This document shows, piece after piece, positions 1 to 6,783 of a DNA stretch of 18,554 bases. The stretch comes from Streptomyces alboflavus (GTDB lineage: Bacteria > Actinomycetota > Actinomycetes > Streptomycetales > Streptomycetaceae): contig NZ_JNXT01000101.1 of NCBI RefSeq assembly GCF_000716675.1, positions 1 through 18,554 of the forward strand, in the 5' to 3' direction. Within the stretch, counting starts at the first letter, position 1; each line of letters begins with the position of its first letter. Under the pieces are notes generated by a model, which saw only the letters and a program-made list of their open reading frames with translations, did no database searches and was not told the DNA's origin. Made by a program: the position numbers and the translations under genes.

Positions 1-1369
1 GTGTAGGGGGAGTGGGTGGCTGCGCGGGTGGTGGGGGTGGCGCCTGGTGGGGCGGGATCGGTGGGGGGAGGTGGAAGCTGCCGGTCTCCGACATCGGGGG
101 GTGCGCGGGGGGCGATGGCGGTTGTACGGGGTGGTGCGGCGCCGAGGGCCGGTCGGCGGAGGGCTGACCGGTGGGCGACTGGGCGGAGAAGGGCTGGCCG
201 ACGGAGGGCTGGACCGGGGGCGGGAGTGGCGTGGCGGGCCGGGCTGTGGAGGGGTGGCCTGTGGCCGGGTGGCCTGCGGCCGGGTGACCTGTGGCCGGGT
301 GGCCCGTGGCCGGGTGGCCCGTCGGTGGTTGTCCCGTCGGTGGTTGTCCCGTGGACGGGTGGCCTGTCAGCAGCTGTCCCGTGGACGGGTGGGACAGAGG
401 CGGGGGTGGGGTGACGGAGGCTGAGTTGGTCGACGAGGAGGGAGACGTGGGGGGTGGTGGCTGGGACGGAGGTGGTTGAGGGGCGCGGGTGAGGGGGCCG
501 TCGGGGCCGAACCCCGTGGGCAGCGGGGCGAGTTGGTCGAAGATCTCGACGAGCTCGTCGTCGGGCCCGGGCTCGGGCAGCATCTCGGCGGCGGAGGCGA
601 GCGCCTTGCGGGCCCCCGTGGCGGTGCGGAACCGCGCTTGTGGGTCGGGTTGCAGGAGGGTGGCGATGACCTGCCACAGGGGCTCCGGCACGCCCTGCGG
701 CGCCGTGGGGGTGCCGTGGGCCGCGAAGTGCTCGATCAGGGCCTTGGCGTCGGGCTTGGCGCCCTGCAGGAGGTACAGGGCGACGAGGCCGACGGCGAAG
801 AGGTCGGCGGTGAAGTCCGGTTCGGCGCCCATCATTTGCTCGGGTGCGAAGTACCCGGGGGTGCCCACCACGTAGTCCGTCTCGGTCAGCCGTGGCTCGC
901 CCTTGCGCATGGAGATGCCGAAGTCCGACAGGCGCAGGTGCGGGCGTCCCGTCCCGGTGGCCTCCAGGAGGATGTTCGCGGGCTTGATGTCGCGGTGCAC
1001 GACGCCCTCCGCGTGCACGGCGGCGAGGCCGGAGAGGAGCTGGTCGAGGAGCGTGCAGGTGAAGTGGGCGGGGAGGGGGCCGTAGTCACCGATGACGTGG
1101 GCGAGCGAGCCGCCGGTGACCAGCTCCATGGTGAACAGGACCTGGTCGTCGTCGGCGGCCCAGCTGGCGGGAGCGAGCACATGCGGATGGTCGATCCGCA
1201 GTGCCTGCTCCCGCACGAAACGCAACAGAGTGTGAGCGTTGCGCTGCTGAAGCACCTTGGCCGCCACGTATCTGCGGCGGCGATGGTCCCAGGCACGCCA
1301 TACGGCGCCCACTCCCCCGCGTCCGACCGGGTCGACGAGTTCGTACCGCCCGGCGAAGACCTCACCCAT
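1..1369 (-). CDS. Ser/Thr protein kinase, C-terminus beyond the window
   Basis: Hanks-type Ser/Thr kinase; the minus-strand frame stays open to base 1, so the 3' end is missing. All catalytic signatures are visible: glycine loop G16-R-G-G-V-G21, ATP-anchoring K38, likely helix-C E54, catalytic loop HRDIKPAN (H125-N132, D127), DFG at 149-151, and an activation segment ending GTPGYFAPEQ. The kinase domain covers about residues 8-270. After it comes a Pro-rich low-complexity tail with a run of HP(A/S)TG or QPPTG pentads at about 328-373, encoded by a 15-bp minisatellite. No transmembrane segment or PASTA domain appears in the visible part. The ATG at 1369 was chosen because the domain begins at once with a typical FAGRYEL start and a purine-rich GGAAGGGGAG lies upstream. 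It starts 51 nt after the HTH gene, so the two are probably co-transcribed and may act together. Substrate unknown. Confidence 0.93.
   Translation of the reverse strand, partial: MGEVFAGRYELVDPVGRGGVGAVWRAWDHRRRRYVAAKVLQQRNAHTLLRFVREQALRIDHPHVLAPASWAADDDQVLFTMELVTGGSLAHVIGDYGPLPAHFTCTLLDQLLSGLAAVHAEGVVHRDIKPANILLEATGTGRPHLRLSDFGISMRKGEPRLTETDYVVGTPGYFAPEQMMGAEPDFTADLFAVGLVALYLLQGAKPDAKALIEHFAAHGTPTAPQGVPEPLWQVIATLLQPDPQARFRTATGARKALASAAEMLPEPGPDDELVEIFDQLAPLPTGFGPDGPLTRAPQPPPSQPPPPTSPSSSTNSASVTPPPPLSHPSTGQLLTGHPSTGQPPTGQPPTGHPATGHPATGHPAAGHPATGHPSTARPATPLPPPVQPSVGQPFSAQSPTGQPSADRPSAPHHPVQPPSPPAHPPMSETGSFHLPPPIPPHQAPPPPPAQPPTPPT
252..386. repeat. 15-bp minisatellite inside the kinase tail
   Basis: Nine consecutive 15-bp units, plus-strand form close to GGGTGGCCTGTGGCC, with a partial tenth. 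The first five units are closest to each other; later ones diverge to GGTTGTCCCGTCGGT. The length is a multiple of 3, so copy changes keep the kinase frame. It encodes the (H/Q)P(A/S/P)TG pentads. Confidence 0.9.
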
Positions 1370-1420
1370 GGTCGTGCCCGCTCCCCTTCCGGGCCGCCCG
1401 GCAGCGGCCCGGCCGGCGGC

Positions 1421-1984
1421 TCAGCTCTGGTGCGCTTCGTAGTGGGCGACGGCGTCCGCGGTGCGGCCCGCTCCGTATACCCGAAGGAACTCTGCCAGTT
1501 CCGGGTGGGTCGGGGCGAGCGTGTCCGCGGCATCGATGATGTCGCCCGCCGCCGCGACGGAGCGCAGCAGCGACTGGATCTCACGCACCACGCGCTTCAC
1601 CGTGGGTGCGCCTGAACTCGTGGTCGACTGGGTGGTGTTGGTCAGTACGGAACCCCCCTGGGACTTCTTGATCTCGTCCATGCGGTCCGTCGCCTCGGCG
1701 GCACTCACACTGCCGTCCGCGACCTGCCCCGACAGCTCCTGGAGGAGCTGCACCCGCTGGACCACGGCCGGATTGCCGATCTTGGCGCGCTGGCCGCTCA
1801 TCAGCTGCGACAGCATCGGTGCGGAGAGCCCGAGCACCCCGGCGAGCCGTGCCTGGTTCAGGCCCAGATCGTCGATGAGGCGACGGAACAGTGCCCCCAG
1901 TGGCTCCCCGTACCAATTCCGCTGGAGCTCGCGTGCTCTCGCGGTTGATTCTTGTTGTGCAGCGTCCATCTTGCGTCTCCCCAT
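1421..1984 (-). CDS. XRE-family helix-turn-helix DNA-binding protein
   Basis: A 187-residue protein with a Cro/CI (XRE)-type HTH at about residues 28-80, including LNQARLAGVLGLSAPMLSQL, a typical Q-x3-A-x3-G-x-S turn. The rest is helical, with a hydrophilic Ser/Thr/Gln-rich linker around 110-125 and a C-terminal helical region. It is cytoplasmic; no signal peptide. The ATG at 1984 has GGGGAAG just upstream; an internal ATG at 1969 is possible but less well placed. It precedes the Ser/Thr kinase by 51 nt on the same strand, suggesting a regulator-kinase pair in which the HTH protein may be a phosphorylation target (inference). From memory this HTH/kinase/tRNA-Ala order is common in Streptomyces core chromosomes. 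DNA target unknown. Confidence 0.9.
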   Translation of the reverse strand: MGRRKMDAAQQESTARARELQRNWYGEPLGALFRRLIDDLGLNQARLAGVLGLSAPMLSQLMSGQRAKIGNPAVVQRVQLLQELSGQVADGSVSAAEATDRMDEIKKSQGGSVLTNTTQSTTSSGAPTVKRVVREIQSLLRSVAAAGDIIDAADTLAPTHPELAEFLRVYGAGRTADAVAHYEAHQS

Positions 1985-2069
1985 CGCTTCCCCTAAGACG
2001 TGGTTCGCTGCCGCGAACCACGTCGAGCATCTTACGGAGAGTGGTCGCGCACGGGGAGCCCCAATCCTT

Positions 2070-2100
2070 TTGCGAGATCTGGGGGGTGACCCGGTACTCT
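2070..2100 (+). promoter_or_regulatory. Candidate promoter of tRNA-Ala
   Basis: A -35-like TTGCGA at 2070-2075 and a -10-like TACTCT at 2095-2100, 19 nt apart, about 50 bp before the tRNA. The spacing is slightly long for a vegetative promoter, so this is tentative. Confidence 0.4.
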
Positions 2101-2153
2101 GGTCCCCGACGCCCGCCGAGGCGCGATTTTTTCGCCACGGCTTCGGCGCACGC

Positions 2154-2226
2154 GGGGCCTTAGCTCAGTTGGTAGAGCGCTGTCTTTGCATGGCAGATGT
2201 CAGGGGTTCGACTCCCCTAGGCTCCA
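2154..2226 (+). tRNA. tRNA-Ala (anticodon TGC)
   Basis: A 73-nt cloverleaf. The acceptor arm GGGGCCT (2154-2160) pairs with AGGCTCC (2219-2225) and contains the G3-U70 wobble that identifies alanine tRNAs. The D-arm lies in TAGCTCAGTTGGTAGAGC, the anticodon loop holds TGC at 2187-2189, and the T-arm contains GGTTCGACTCC. The discriminator base is A2226. CCA is not encoded (the next bases are CAT), as is usual in Streptomyces. Confidence 0.97.
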
Positions 2227-2233
2227 CATCGGG

Positions 2234-2278
2234 AAAGCCCCCCTGAGCTGCGGTAATGCAGCTCAGGGGGGCTTTTTT
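2234..2278 (+). terminator. Intrinsic terminator of tRNA-Ala
   Basis: A perfect 16-bp stem (2236-2251 with 2258-2273) and a 6-nt GGTAAT loop, followed by six T. It is preceded by AAA, so it may also work on the opposite strand. It begins 8 bases after the tRNA. Confidence 0.93.
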
Positions 2279-2345
2279 GGTCTCTGCTTCCCATACCGCC
2301 GACTTCCGGGCCCGCGGTCGGGGGGGCGCACGCTGTGGTGCTTCG

Positions 2346-2423
2346 CTACTTGCGCTTGTTCGATCGCAGGGACCAGAGCGTGACCGCGATGCCTACGAGC
2401 GCCAGGAGAAAAAGGATCTTCAT
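2346..2423 (-). CDS. Possible 25-residue membrane microprotein
   Basis: Short ORF, ATG at 2423 and TAG at 2346-2348. The product starts MKILFLLALVGIAVTLWSL and ends RSNKRK: one hydrophobic helix of about 17 residues followed by a very basic tail, the pattern of a single-span membrane microprotein with its C-terminus in the cytoplasm. Codons are reasonable for the genome. Upstream there is only a G-rich GGGGGC stretch and no convincing ribosome-binding site. It lies between the tRNA terminator and the acetyltransferase gene on the same strand as the latter. I do not recognise a family. It could also be a chance hydrophobic reading. Confidence 0.4.
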   Translation of the reverse strand: MKILFLLALVGIAVTLWSLRSNKRK

Positions 2424-2527
2424 GATGGGTGAGTGCCCCCGATGGCCCTCCCGTACACCGAGGTTCCGCTCGAAGGTCTCGGTGCGCGGGCCCGGCGTGG
2501 CCTGAGCCCGGTGCGAGGGAGGCCCGC

Positions 2528-3409
2528 CTACAGGTCGAGCTGGTACTCGTGGGCCGTGTGCGTCGGCAGGTAGCCGAGTTCGTCGTTGACGCGGCGCATG
2601 TGCGGGTTGTTGTCGGCGGTGTCGGTGAGCAGGCCGCCGAGGTGGGGGTGGCGTTCGCGGGCCGCGACGATCGAGGCGGCCTTCATCCAGCGGGCGAGGC
2701 CGTGGCCGCGGTGTTCGGGCAGCACGGCCGTGCCGTAGTGCTGGGCGTCGCCCGTGCCGTCGCCGGGGACGACCAGTTCGGTGAAGCCGGTGACGGTCCC
2801 GTCCGAGGAGTCGACGGCCGCCACGGTGTGGAGGATGTCGCCCCGCGCGGAGACGGCGTCCGCCGCGGCCCGAATCCGGTCGACGTCCCAGACCACCGTG
2901 CCGTAGTCGACCGCCCCCATGGGCATGTCGTCCATGGCCCGGCGTGACGCCGCGTACGTATCGGCGAGTTCCTCGGGCACCCTCCCCTCCCACGCCGTGA
3001 GGCGGTAGCCGGGGTGCGGCTTCTCGGTGGCGGCGGTGAGCTCGGGCAGGTCCGCGTCGGCCAGTGGGAGCCGGGCGTACGTGAGGGTCAGCGCGACGCG
3101 GAAACCTCCGGCGGTGAGGAAGGCGGCGCCGGAGGAGTCGGCCGGGGCCTGGGCGACGACGGTCCTGCGGCCGTCCCGGCGGGCAGCCTCGACAGCCGCT
3201 TCGAGCAGCAGGGTGCCCGCGCCCGCGCGCCGCTCGGCGGGGTGGACCTGGACGTCCAGTTCGGCGAGGTGGCGCTGGCCCTCCTTGGTGAACAGGCGCA
3301 GGAAGGCGTACCCGGCGGGGCTGCCGTCGGGGCCCGTGGCCAGCCACGCCAGGCGGCGGGCGGCGGAGGTCTCTTCGGGGTCGGTCAGGGCGGTGATGCG
3401 CAGGGGCAA
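2528..3409 (-). CDS. GNAT-family N-acetyltransferase, tandem-domain type
   Basis: A 293-residue protein with two GNAT-like halves. The first (about 1-140) has a VHPAERRAGAGTLLLEAAV stretch, the R/Q-x-x-G-x-G/A acetyl-CoA loop of GNAT enzymes. The second (about 150-293) has VLPEHRGHGLARWMKAA, the same loop in better form, and ends in the usual N-x2-M-x2-V-N-x-x-L-G-Y signature of two-domain actinobacterial acetyltransferases. Cytoplasmic. The substrate cannot be read from sequence; relatives include mycothiol-synthase-like and antibiotic-acetylating enzymes. Start TTG at 3409 with GGAG at 3415-3418. It lies 69 nt downstream of the VOC-protein gene on the same strand and may be co-transcribed with it. 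Confidence 0.9.
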   Translation of the reverse strand: MPLRITALTDPEETSAARRLAWLATGPDGSPAGYAFLRLFTKEGQRHLAELDVQVHPAERRAGAGTLLLEAAVEAARRDGRRTVVAQAPADSSGAAFLTAGGFRVALTLTYARLPLADADLPELTAATEKPHPGYRLTAWEGRVPEELADTYAASRRAMDDMPMGAVDYGTVVWDVDRIRAAADAVSARGDILHTVAAVDSSDGTVTGFTELVVPGDGTGDAQHYGTAVLPEHRGHGLARWMKAASIVAARERHPHLGGLLTDTADNNPHMRRVNDELGYLPTHTAHEYQLDL

Positions 3410-3478
3410 GTCGTCTCCGTGAGTGAGAAGGGTCGGGTCCGTGAGTGAGGAAGGGGCGGGCTGGTCGCGCCGCGTGGG

Positions 3479-3880
3479 TCAGTCGCCCTGCGTGGGCTCT
3501 TCCTGCGTGGCCCACTCGACGAACTGGACCACCACGCCGTTCGGGTCGGTCAGTTGGAACAGGCGCTCGCCCCAGGGCTCCTCGCGCAGCGGCATCGTGA
3601 TCGGGGCGCCGGCCTCGCGCAGGCGCCGCTCCTCGGCCTCGATGCCGGTGACGGTGAGCGCGAAGATCAGGCCCGTGGCCTGCTGGTCGCGCTGCTCAGG
3701 GGGGAGCACCTCGCTGCCGCGCTGGAGCAGCACGATGTCGGCGGCGGCGTCCCCGCGGGTCAGGGACGCGAAGCCGTCGGCGGCCATGGCGACCTGGTAG
3801 CCGAGGTGGGTGTGGAAGAACTCCCGCGACGCGGCGACGTCGGCGACGGTCAGGGACACGGTGGAGGCGGTGACGTTCAG
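3479..3880 (-). CDS. VOC (glyoxalase/bleomycin-resistance fold) protein
   Basis: With a CTG start at 3880 this is a 133-residue single-domain VOC protein. It begins with the typical VSLTVADVAASREFFHTHLG first beta-alpha unit and closes with LTDPNGVVVQFVEW, whose Glu fits a VOC metal ligand. Roles in the superfamily range from isomerase and dioxygenase to drug binding; none can be assigned here. The CTG start was chosen because AGGAG (3886-3890) lies 5 nt upstream and homologous domains begin here. The frame is open back to an ATG at 4030, which would give 183 residues with an N-terminal Ala-Pro repeat from a GCGGGT microsatellite. I judge that extension non-coding but cannot exclude it. Probably co-transcribed with the downstream acetyltransferase. 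Confidence 0.88.
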   Translation of the reverse strand: MNVTASTVSLTVADVAASREFFHTHLGYQVAMAADGFASLTRGDAAADIVLLQRGSEVLPPEQRDQQATGLIFALTVTGIEAEERRLREAGAPITMPLREEPWGERLFQLTDPNGVVVQFVEWATQEEPTQGD

Positions 3881-3932
3881 GGCTACTCCTGGCAGAGGTT
3901 TGGGTGTGGCAGAGGCGGGTGTGGTGGGTGCT

Positions 3933-3968
3933 GCGGGTGCGGGTGCGGGTGCGGGTGCGGGTGCGGGA
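3933..3968. repeat. GCGGGT hexanucleotide microsatellite
   Basis: Five perfect GCGGGT copies plus GCGGGA. It lies just upstream of the preferred VOC start; on the minus strand it would encode Ala-Pro repeats. Confidence 0.92.
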
Positions 3969-4001
3969 CCGGTGGTGCGACCTCGGCGGTCTGCCGAGGC
4001 G

Positions 4002-4039
4002 GACGACTCACGCGGGTGAGGACGACTCACGCGGGTGAG
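4002..4039. repeat. Perfect 19-bp tandem duplication
   Basis: GACGACTCACGCGGGTGAG occurs twice back to back (4002-4020, 4021-4039). Each copy holds the inverted repeat CTCAC-GCGG-GTGAG, giving two identical palindromes 19 bp apart. Confidence 0.9.
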
Positions 4040-4046
4040 TGGGTCC

Positions 4047-4304
4047 TCACCTGTTGCCTCGACGACCGGGTCCGCGCTGGTGGCGAGCGTGCGGGGCGGA
4101 ACGATTCGCCGCGGCCGGGCGGACGGGCTGCTGAAGACCGGGGCGTCCGTACCCCGCCCCGTCCGGACCGTGTCGAAGCGTCGACTTGAGCGTGTCCGCG
4201 AGGCCGAGTGCCGCGCGGTCCGGAGCGGGAAGGGCGTCCGCGAACTCCGTGGCGATGGTGGTGCTGACGAGGTGCGTGAGCTTGCGCAAAAGCAGTCCGT
4301 TCAC
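4047..4304 (-). pseudogene. Possible N-terminal gene remnant, divergent from TetR gene
   Basis: Minus-strand frame, GTG at 4304, 85 codons. The first 44 codons (starting MNGLLLRKLTHLVSTTIATE) use G/C third positions like a real Streptomyces gene and look helical. After about residue 45 the sequence becomes rich in Gly, Arg, Pro and His without protein-like character. There is no ribosome-binding site (the upstream bases are CTCCTC). This could be the broken start of a former divergent target of the adjacent TetR regulator, or a chance ORF. Family not recognised. Confidence 0.22.
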
Positions 4305-4315
4305 TGAGGAGATTT

Positions 4316-4381
4316 TTGCAACGGACGTAACTTTAGGCCCAGCCCCTCAGTTCGTCAAGCATATTTTTACGTTGGATGTAA
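4316..4381. promoter_or_regulatory. Two operator-like sites upstream of the TetR gene
   Basis: TTGCAACGGACGTAA (4316-4330) and TTACGTTGGATGTAA (4367-4381) agree at 10 of 15 positions. The second is an inverted repeat, TTACGT-TGG-ATGTAA, with 5 of 6 arm bases matching. They sit in an AT-rich stretch ending 9 bp before the TetR start, the expected place for autoregulation. No wet evidence; pattern only. Confidence 0.5.
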
Positions 4382-4390
4382 GATTCCTTC

Positions 4391-5032
4391 ATGACTACTG
4401 AGATGGGGCTCCGTGAGTCCAAGAAGCAGGAGACCCGGCAGCTGATCTCCGACTGCGCCACCAGGCTCTTCATCGAGCAGGGCTTCGAGCAGACCACCAT
4501 CACCGAGATCGCCGCCGCGGCCCGCGTGGCCAAGAAGACGGTGACCAACTACTTCCCCCACAAGGAGGACCTGGCCCTCGACCACCATGAGGCGTTCACC
4601 GGGGGCCTGGCCCGGGCCGTCACCGAGCGCGAGCCCGGCGAGGAGCCGCTCGCCGCCGTGGGCCGGACCTTCCGCGCCGCCCTCCTCGACCACAGCCCTG
4701 TCGTCGGCTTCACCGGCATCGCGTTCGCCCGCATGATCGCCGACAGCCCCACCCTCACCGCGCGGCTGCGCGAACTGCACGACCAGCGGGAGGAGGCACT
4801 CGCCGCGGCACTGACGGCCGCTGCCCCCGACTCCGTCCCGGCCGTCGCGCCCCAGTCCGGCGCCGCCCTGATCGCCGCGGCGGACCGGCTGCTGTTCCGG
4901 CGCATCCAGGAACTCACCCTCGCCGGCCGCACCAATGACGAGATCGAGGCCACGCTCCTCCCGGAGGCCGACCACCTCCGCGCTCTCCTCGCCGCCGCCC
5001 TCGCCGCCGATCCCACGGCCATGACCTGGTGA
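4391..5032 (+). CDS. TetR/AcrR-family transcriptional regulator
   Basis: A 213-residue TetR-family repressor. The N-terminal HTH is clear: LRESKKQETRQLISDCATRL, then TTITEIAAAARVAKKTVTNY and the FPHKEDL end of the recognition helix (about residues 35-62). The C-terminal ligand/dimer domain has no recognisable subfamily signature. ATG at 4391 with no good ribosome-binding site; the downstream ATG at 4403 (after GAG) or leaderless translation are alternatives. Two related inverted-repeat-like sites lie immediately upstream, so autoregulation is likely. The gene it would normally control is not obvious: the divergent side holds only a possible gene remnant and, further away, the VOC and acetyltransferase genes. 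It converges on the next TetR gene. Confidence 0.93.
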   Translation: MTTEMGLRESKKQETRQLISDCATRLFIEQGFEQTTITEIAAAARVAKKTVTNYFPHKEDLALDHHEAFTGGLARAVTEREPGEEPLAAVGRTFRAALLDHSPVVGFTGIAFARMIADSPTLTARLRELHDQREEALAAALTAAAPDSVPAVAPQSGAALIAAADRLLFRRIQELTLAGRTNDEIEATLLPEADHLRALLAAALAADPTAMTW

Positions 5033-5037
5033 CGTCG

Positions 5038-5056
5038 CCGACCACGGCCGGGTCGG
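5038..5056. terminator. Weak hairpin between convergent TetR genes
   Basis: CCGACC (5038-5043) pairs with GGTCGG (5051-5056) over a 7-nt loop, just after the first TetR stop codon. Only 6 bp, with no T-run; a possible terminator. Confidence 0.3.
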
Positions 5057-5103
5057 GGCTTCGACGGACTCCGGCCGGAGCGGGGGCGGTGGCGCCGGGG
5101 CGG

Positions 5104-5937
5104 TCAGTTGGTGGCCGGGAGGGCCAGGGCGCGCACGAGCTGGGTGAGCTCCTCCTGGAAGAGCTTGTGCGGGCTGACCGTCTGGGTGCGCAGGTGGCCG
5201 TAGACCTCCAGGGACACCAGTCCGTGCAGACGTCCCCAGATGCGCAGGGCGAGCGCGACCGCCGCGGGCGGCAGTTCCGGGAAGGCAGGGCGGACCTTGT
5301 CGAGCAGGCCGGGGTCGAAGTCGGACCACTCGAACTCGCTGGTCGCGTAGAGGTGTTGGGTGTGCGGCCAGGCGGCCGCGGCGAGCCCGGCGAGGCCGGT
5401 GCAGACGCGGCGCGCGGCGTCGGGGGCGGCGCCGCCGGCCGGGGCCCGGTAGCCAGGGACGGGATCGCCGTAGATCAGCCGGAAGCCCTCGGGGTGGGCG
5501 AGGGACCAGTCACGGAAGGCGGTCGCCCAGGACCGGATCCGTGCGGCCGGATCCAGCGGCGCGCCGGTTTCCCACGCGGTGTCCACGGCGTCGGCCAGGG
5601 CCGTGTACACGTCGTTGATCAGCGTGGTGACCAGGTCGTCCCGGGTGGGGAAGTAGCCGTAGATGGCGTTCGCGGTCATGCCCATCTCGCGGGCGATGGC
5701 GCGCAGGGTGATGGCGTCCGGTCCGCCCGAGGCCATCAGGGCCAGCGCCACGCTCTTGATCTCGGCCGTCGTCTCGACCCGCAGCCGCTCACGCCTGCCC
5801 AGCCCGCCCCCGGCACCCCTTCTGCCCTGTGCACCCTGCTCGCCCCGTGCGCCCTGCCCGTCCTGCTTGCGCCGTGCGCCCTGCTCGCCCCGCTTGACCT
5901 GCGGATCCCGGCCGTTCCCGTCACCTGTCGCTGTCAC
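5104..5937 (-). CDS. TetR-family regulator with WHG C-terminal domain
   Basis: A 277-residue regulator. Residues 1-55 are a hydrophilic Gly/Arg/Gln-rich extension with repeated EQGA/GARG-like words, then a TetR HTH (about 58-108: ITLRAIAREMGMTANAIYGY then FPTRDDL). The C-terminal half ends with LRIWGRLHGLVSLEVYGHL, the Trp-x3-His-Gly motif of the WHG-type TetR C-terminal domain. It is divergent from the NAD(P)-binding oxidoreductase gene with 138 bp between, so it most likely represses that gene and itself. GTG at 5937 is the first start in the open frame but has only a weak ribosome-binding site; the true start could lie inside the low-complexity extension. The ligand is unknown. Confidence 0.9.
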   Translation of the reverse strand: MTATGDGNGRDPQVKRGEQGARRKQDGQGARGEQGAQGRRGAGGGLGRRERLRVETTAEIKSVALALMASGGPDAITLRAIAREMGMTANAIYGYFPTRDDLVTTLINDVYTALADAVDTAWETGAPLDPAARIRSWATAFRDWSLAHPEGFRLIYGDPVPGYRAPAGGAAPDAARRVCTGLAGLAAAAWPHTQHLYATSEFEWSDFDPGLLDKVRPAFPELPPAAVALALRIWGRLHGLVSLEVYGHLRTQTVSPHKLFQEELTQLVRALALPATN

Positions 5938-6075
5938 GCGGCAACTCTACAGCGTTTGTTTAGTCGACGGAGTGCAGTAACTTCACGCCGTACAGTTTCT
6001 GCGTGGTGTCACCCTCCGCGGGGTGGCGCGCCATGTCCACGTGCGGAGCAGGGACACACGAACAGGGGAGAAGTC
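5938..6075. promoter_or_regulatory. Divergent control region, WHG-TetR / oxidoreductase
   Basis: 138 bp between the two start codons. AT content rises at 5945-6000. Imperfect dyads are visible: CTACAG-N5-GTTTAG (5947-5963, 4 of 6 arm bases match) and TACAGCGT/ACGCCGTA (5948-5955 and 5985-5992, one mismatch). Either could be the TetR operator. The oxidoreductase has a GGGGAG ribosome-binding site at 6065-6070. Confidence 0.4.
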
Positions 6076-6783
6076 ATGCGCATCGGAGTCATCGGAGCCT
6101 CGGGGACCATCGGCAGCCGGGTCGTCACCGAGGCCGTCGGCCGGGGGCACCACGTCGAGGCGTACAGCCGTGACCCGGAGCGGGCGGCGGGCGCGGAGCG
6201 GCGGCAGAACGTCACCTGGGCCGGGGTCGACGCCCTGGATCCGGCGTCCATAGCGGCCGTGCTGCCCGGACTCGACGTCCTGATCAGCGCGTTCCAGCCC
6301 GGCAACGCCGCGCAGGACATGGCGGACACGCTGCGCCGCTCGATCGCCGATCCCACGGTGTACGCCACCGTGGCGCGCGCCCTCCTGAAGGCCCTGGAGA
6401 GCCACCCCCGCACCCGGCTCGTCGTCATCGGCGGCGCGGGCAGCCTGGAGGTCGCGCCGGGCGTGGTGCGCGCCGACTCCGACGAACTGCTGCACGCCAC
6501 CCTCGACGAGGTCGGGCTGCCTCGCGAGTACGCGGCGGCGGTGCGCGGCCACCGGGACGCCCTGAACGTCCTGCGGACCTCGAACCGGCTGTGGACCTAC
6601 TTCAGCCCGGCCGAGGACATCGCCCCCGGCGAGCGCACCGGCCGCTTCCGGGTCGGTGGCGACCAGCCCGTCCTGGACGCCGAAGGACGCAGCCGGGTCT
6701 CCGCCGAGGACGCCGCCGTCGCCCTGATCGACGAGGTGGAACTGCCGCGCTTCGTCCAGCGCCGCTTCACCATCGGCTACTGA
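6076..6783 (+). CDS. NAD(P)H-binding oxidoreductase/epimerase-like protein (atypical SDR)
   Basis: A 235-residue Rossmann protein starting MRIGVIGASGTIGSRVV, with the G7-x2-G10-x2-G13 dinucleotide loop of atypical short-chain dehydrogenases (NAD(P)-binding family, PF13460 type). The VVIGGAGSLEV segment and a C-terminal Val-Ala-Leu-Ile-Asp-Glu region are typical. No classical Tyr-x3-Lys pair is seen. Cytoplasmic; probable redox or stress-related role, substrate unknown. ATG at 6076 with GGGGAG 5 nt upstream. The frame is open much further upstream, but that part overlaps the divergent TetR gene and is spurious. Likely controlled by that TetR protein. The last codons and the stop lie within the first unit of a 15-bp tandem repeat. 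Confidence 0.93.
   Translation: MRIGVIGASGTIGSRVVTEAVGRGHHVEAYSRDPERAAGAERRQNVTWAGVDALDPASIAAVLPGLDVLISAFQPGNAAQDMADTLRRSIADPTVYATVARALLKALESHPRTRLVVIGGAGSLEVAPGVVRADSDELLHATLDEVGLPREYAAAVRGHRDALNVLRTSNRLWTYFSPAEDIAPGERTGRFRVGGDQPVLDAEGRSRVSAEDAAVALIDEVELPRFVQRRFTIGY

Larger units (their letters stand above)
3881..4390. other. Gene-poor 510-bp gap between VOC and TetR genes
   Basis: No convincing complete gene. It contains a GCGGGT microsatellite, a perfect 19-bp tandem duplication, a possible broken reading frame (4047-4304) and two operator-like sites before the TetR gene. GC drops sharply at about 4305-4390, as expected for a control region. Confidence 0.6.

Noticed and set aside
252..386. 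Possible CRISPR array
   Set aside because: Units are 15 bp with no unique spacers; a coding minisatellite in the kinase tail.
476..1615. Long plus-strand ORF (379 codons)
   Set aside because: Antisense shadow of the minus-strand kinase, which has all catalytic motifs; the plus reading has no protein-like pattern.
2154..2226. tRNA gene as attachment site of an integrated element
   Set aside because: No integrase, no phage or plasmid genes, and no copy of the tRNA 3' end was noticed elsewhere in the window.
2346..3515. 389-codon minus-strand ORF
   Set aside because: Wrong frame of the acetyltransferase gene; only its last 25 codons, outside that gene, look protein-like and are listed separately.
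5029..6075. Upstream 5' extension of the NAD(P)-binding ORF
   Set aside because: It overlaps the convincing WHG-type TetR gene on the other strand; the real start is ATG 6076 with a ribosome-binding site and a Rossmann motif right after it.
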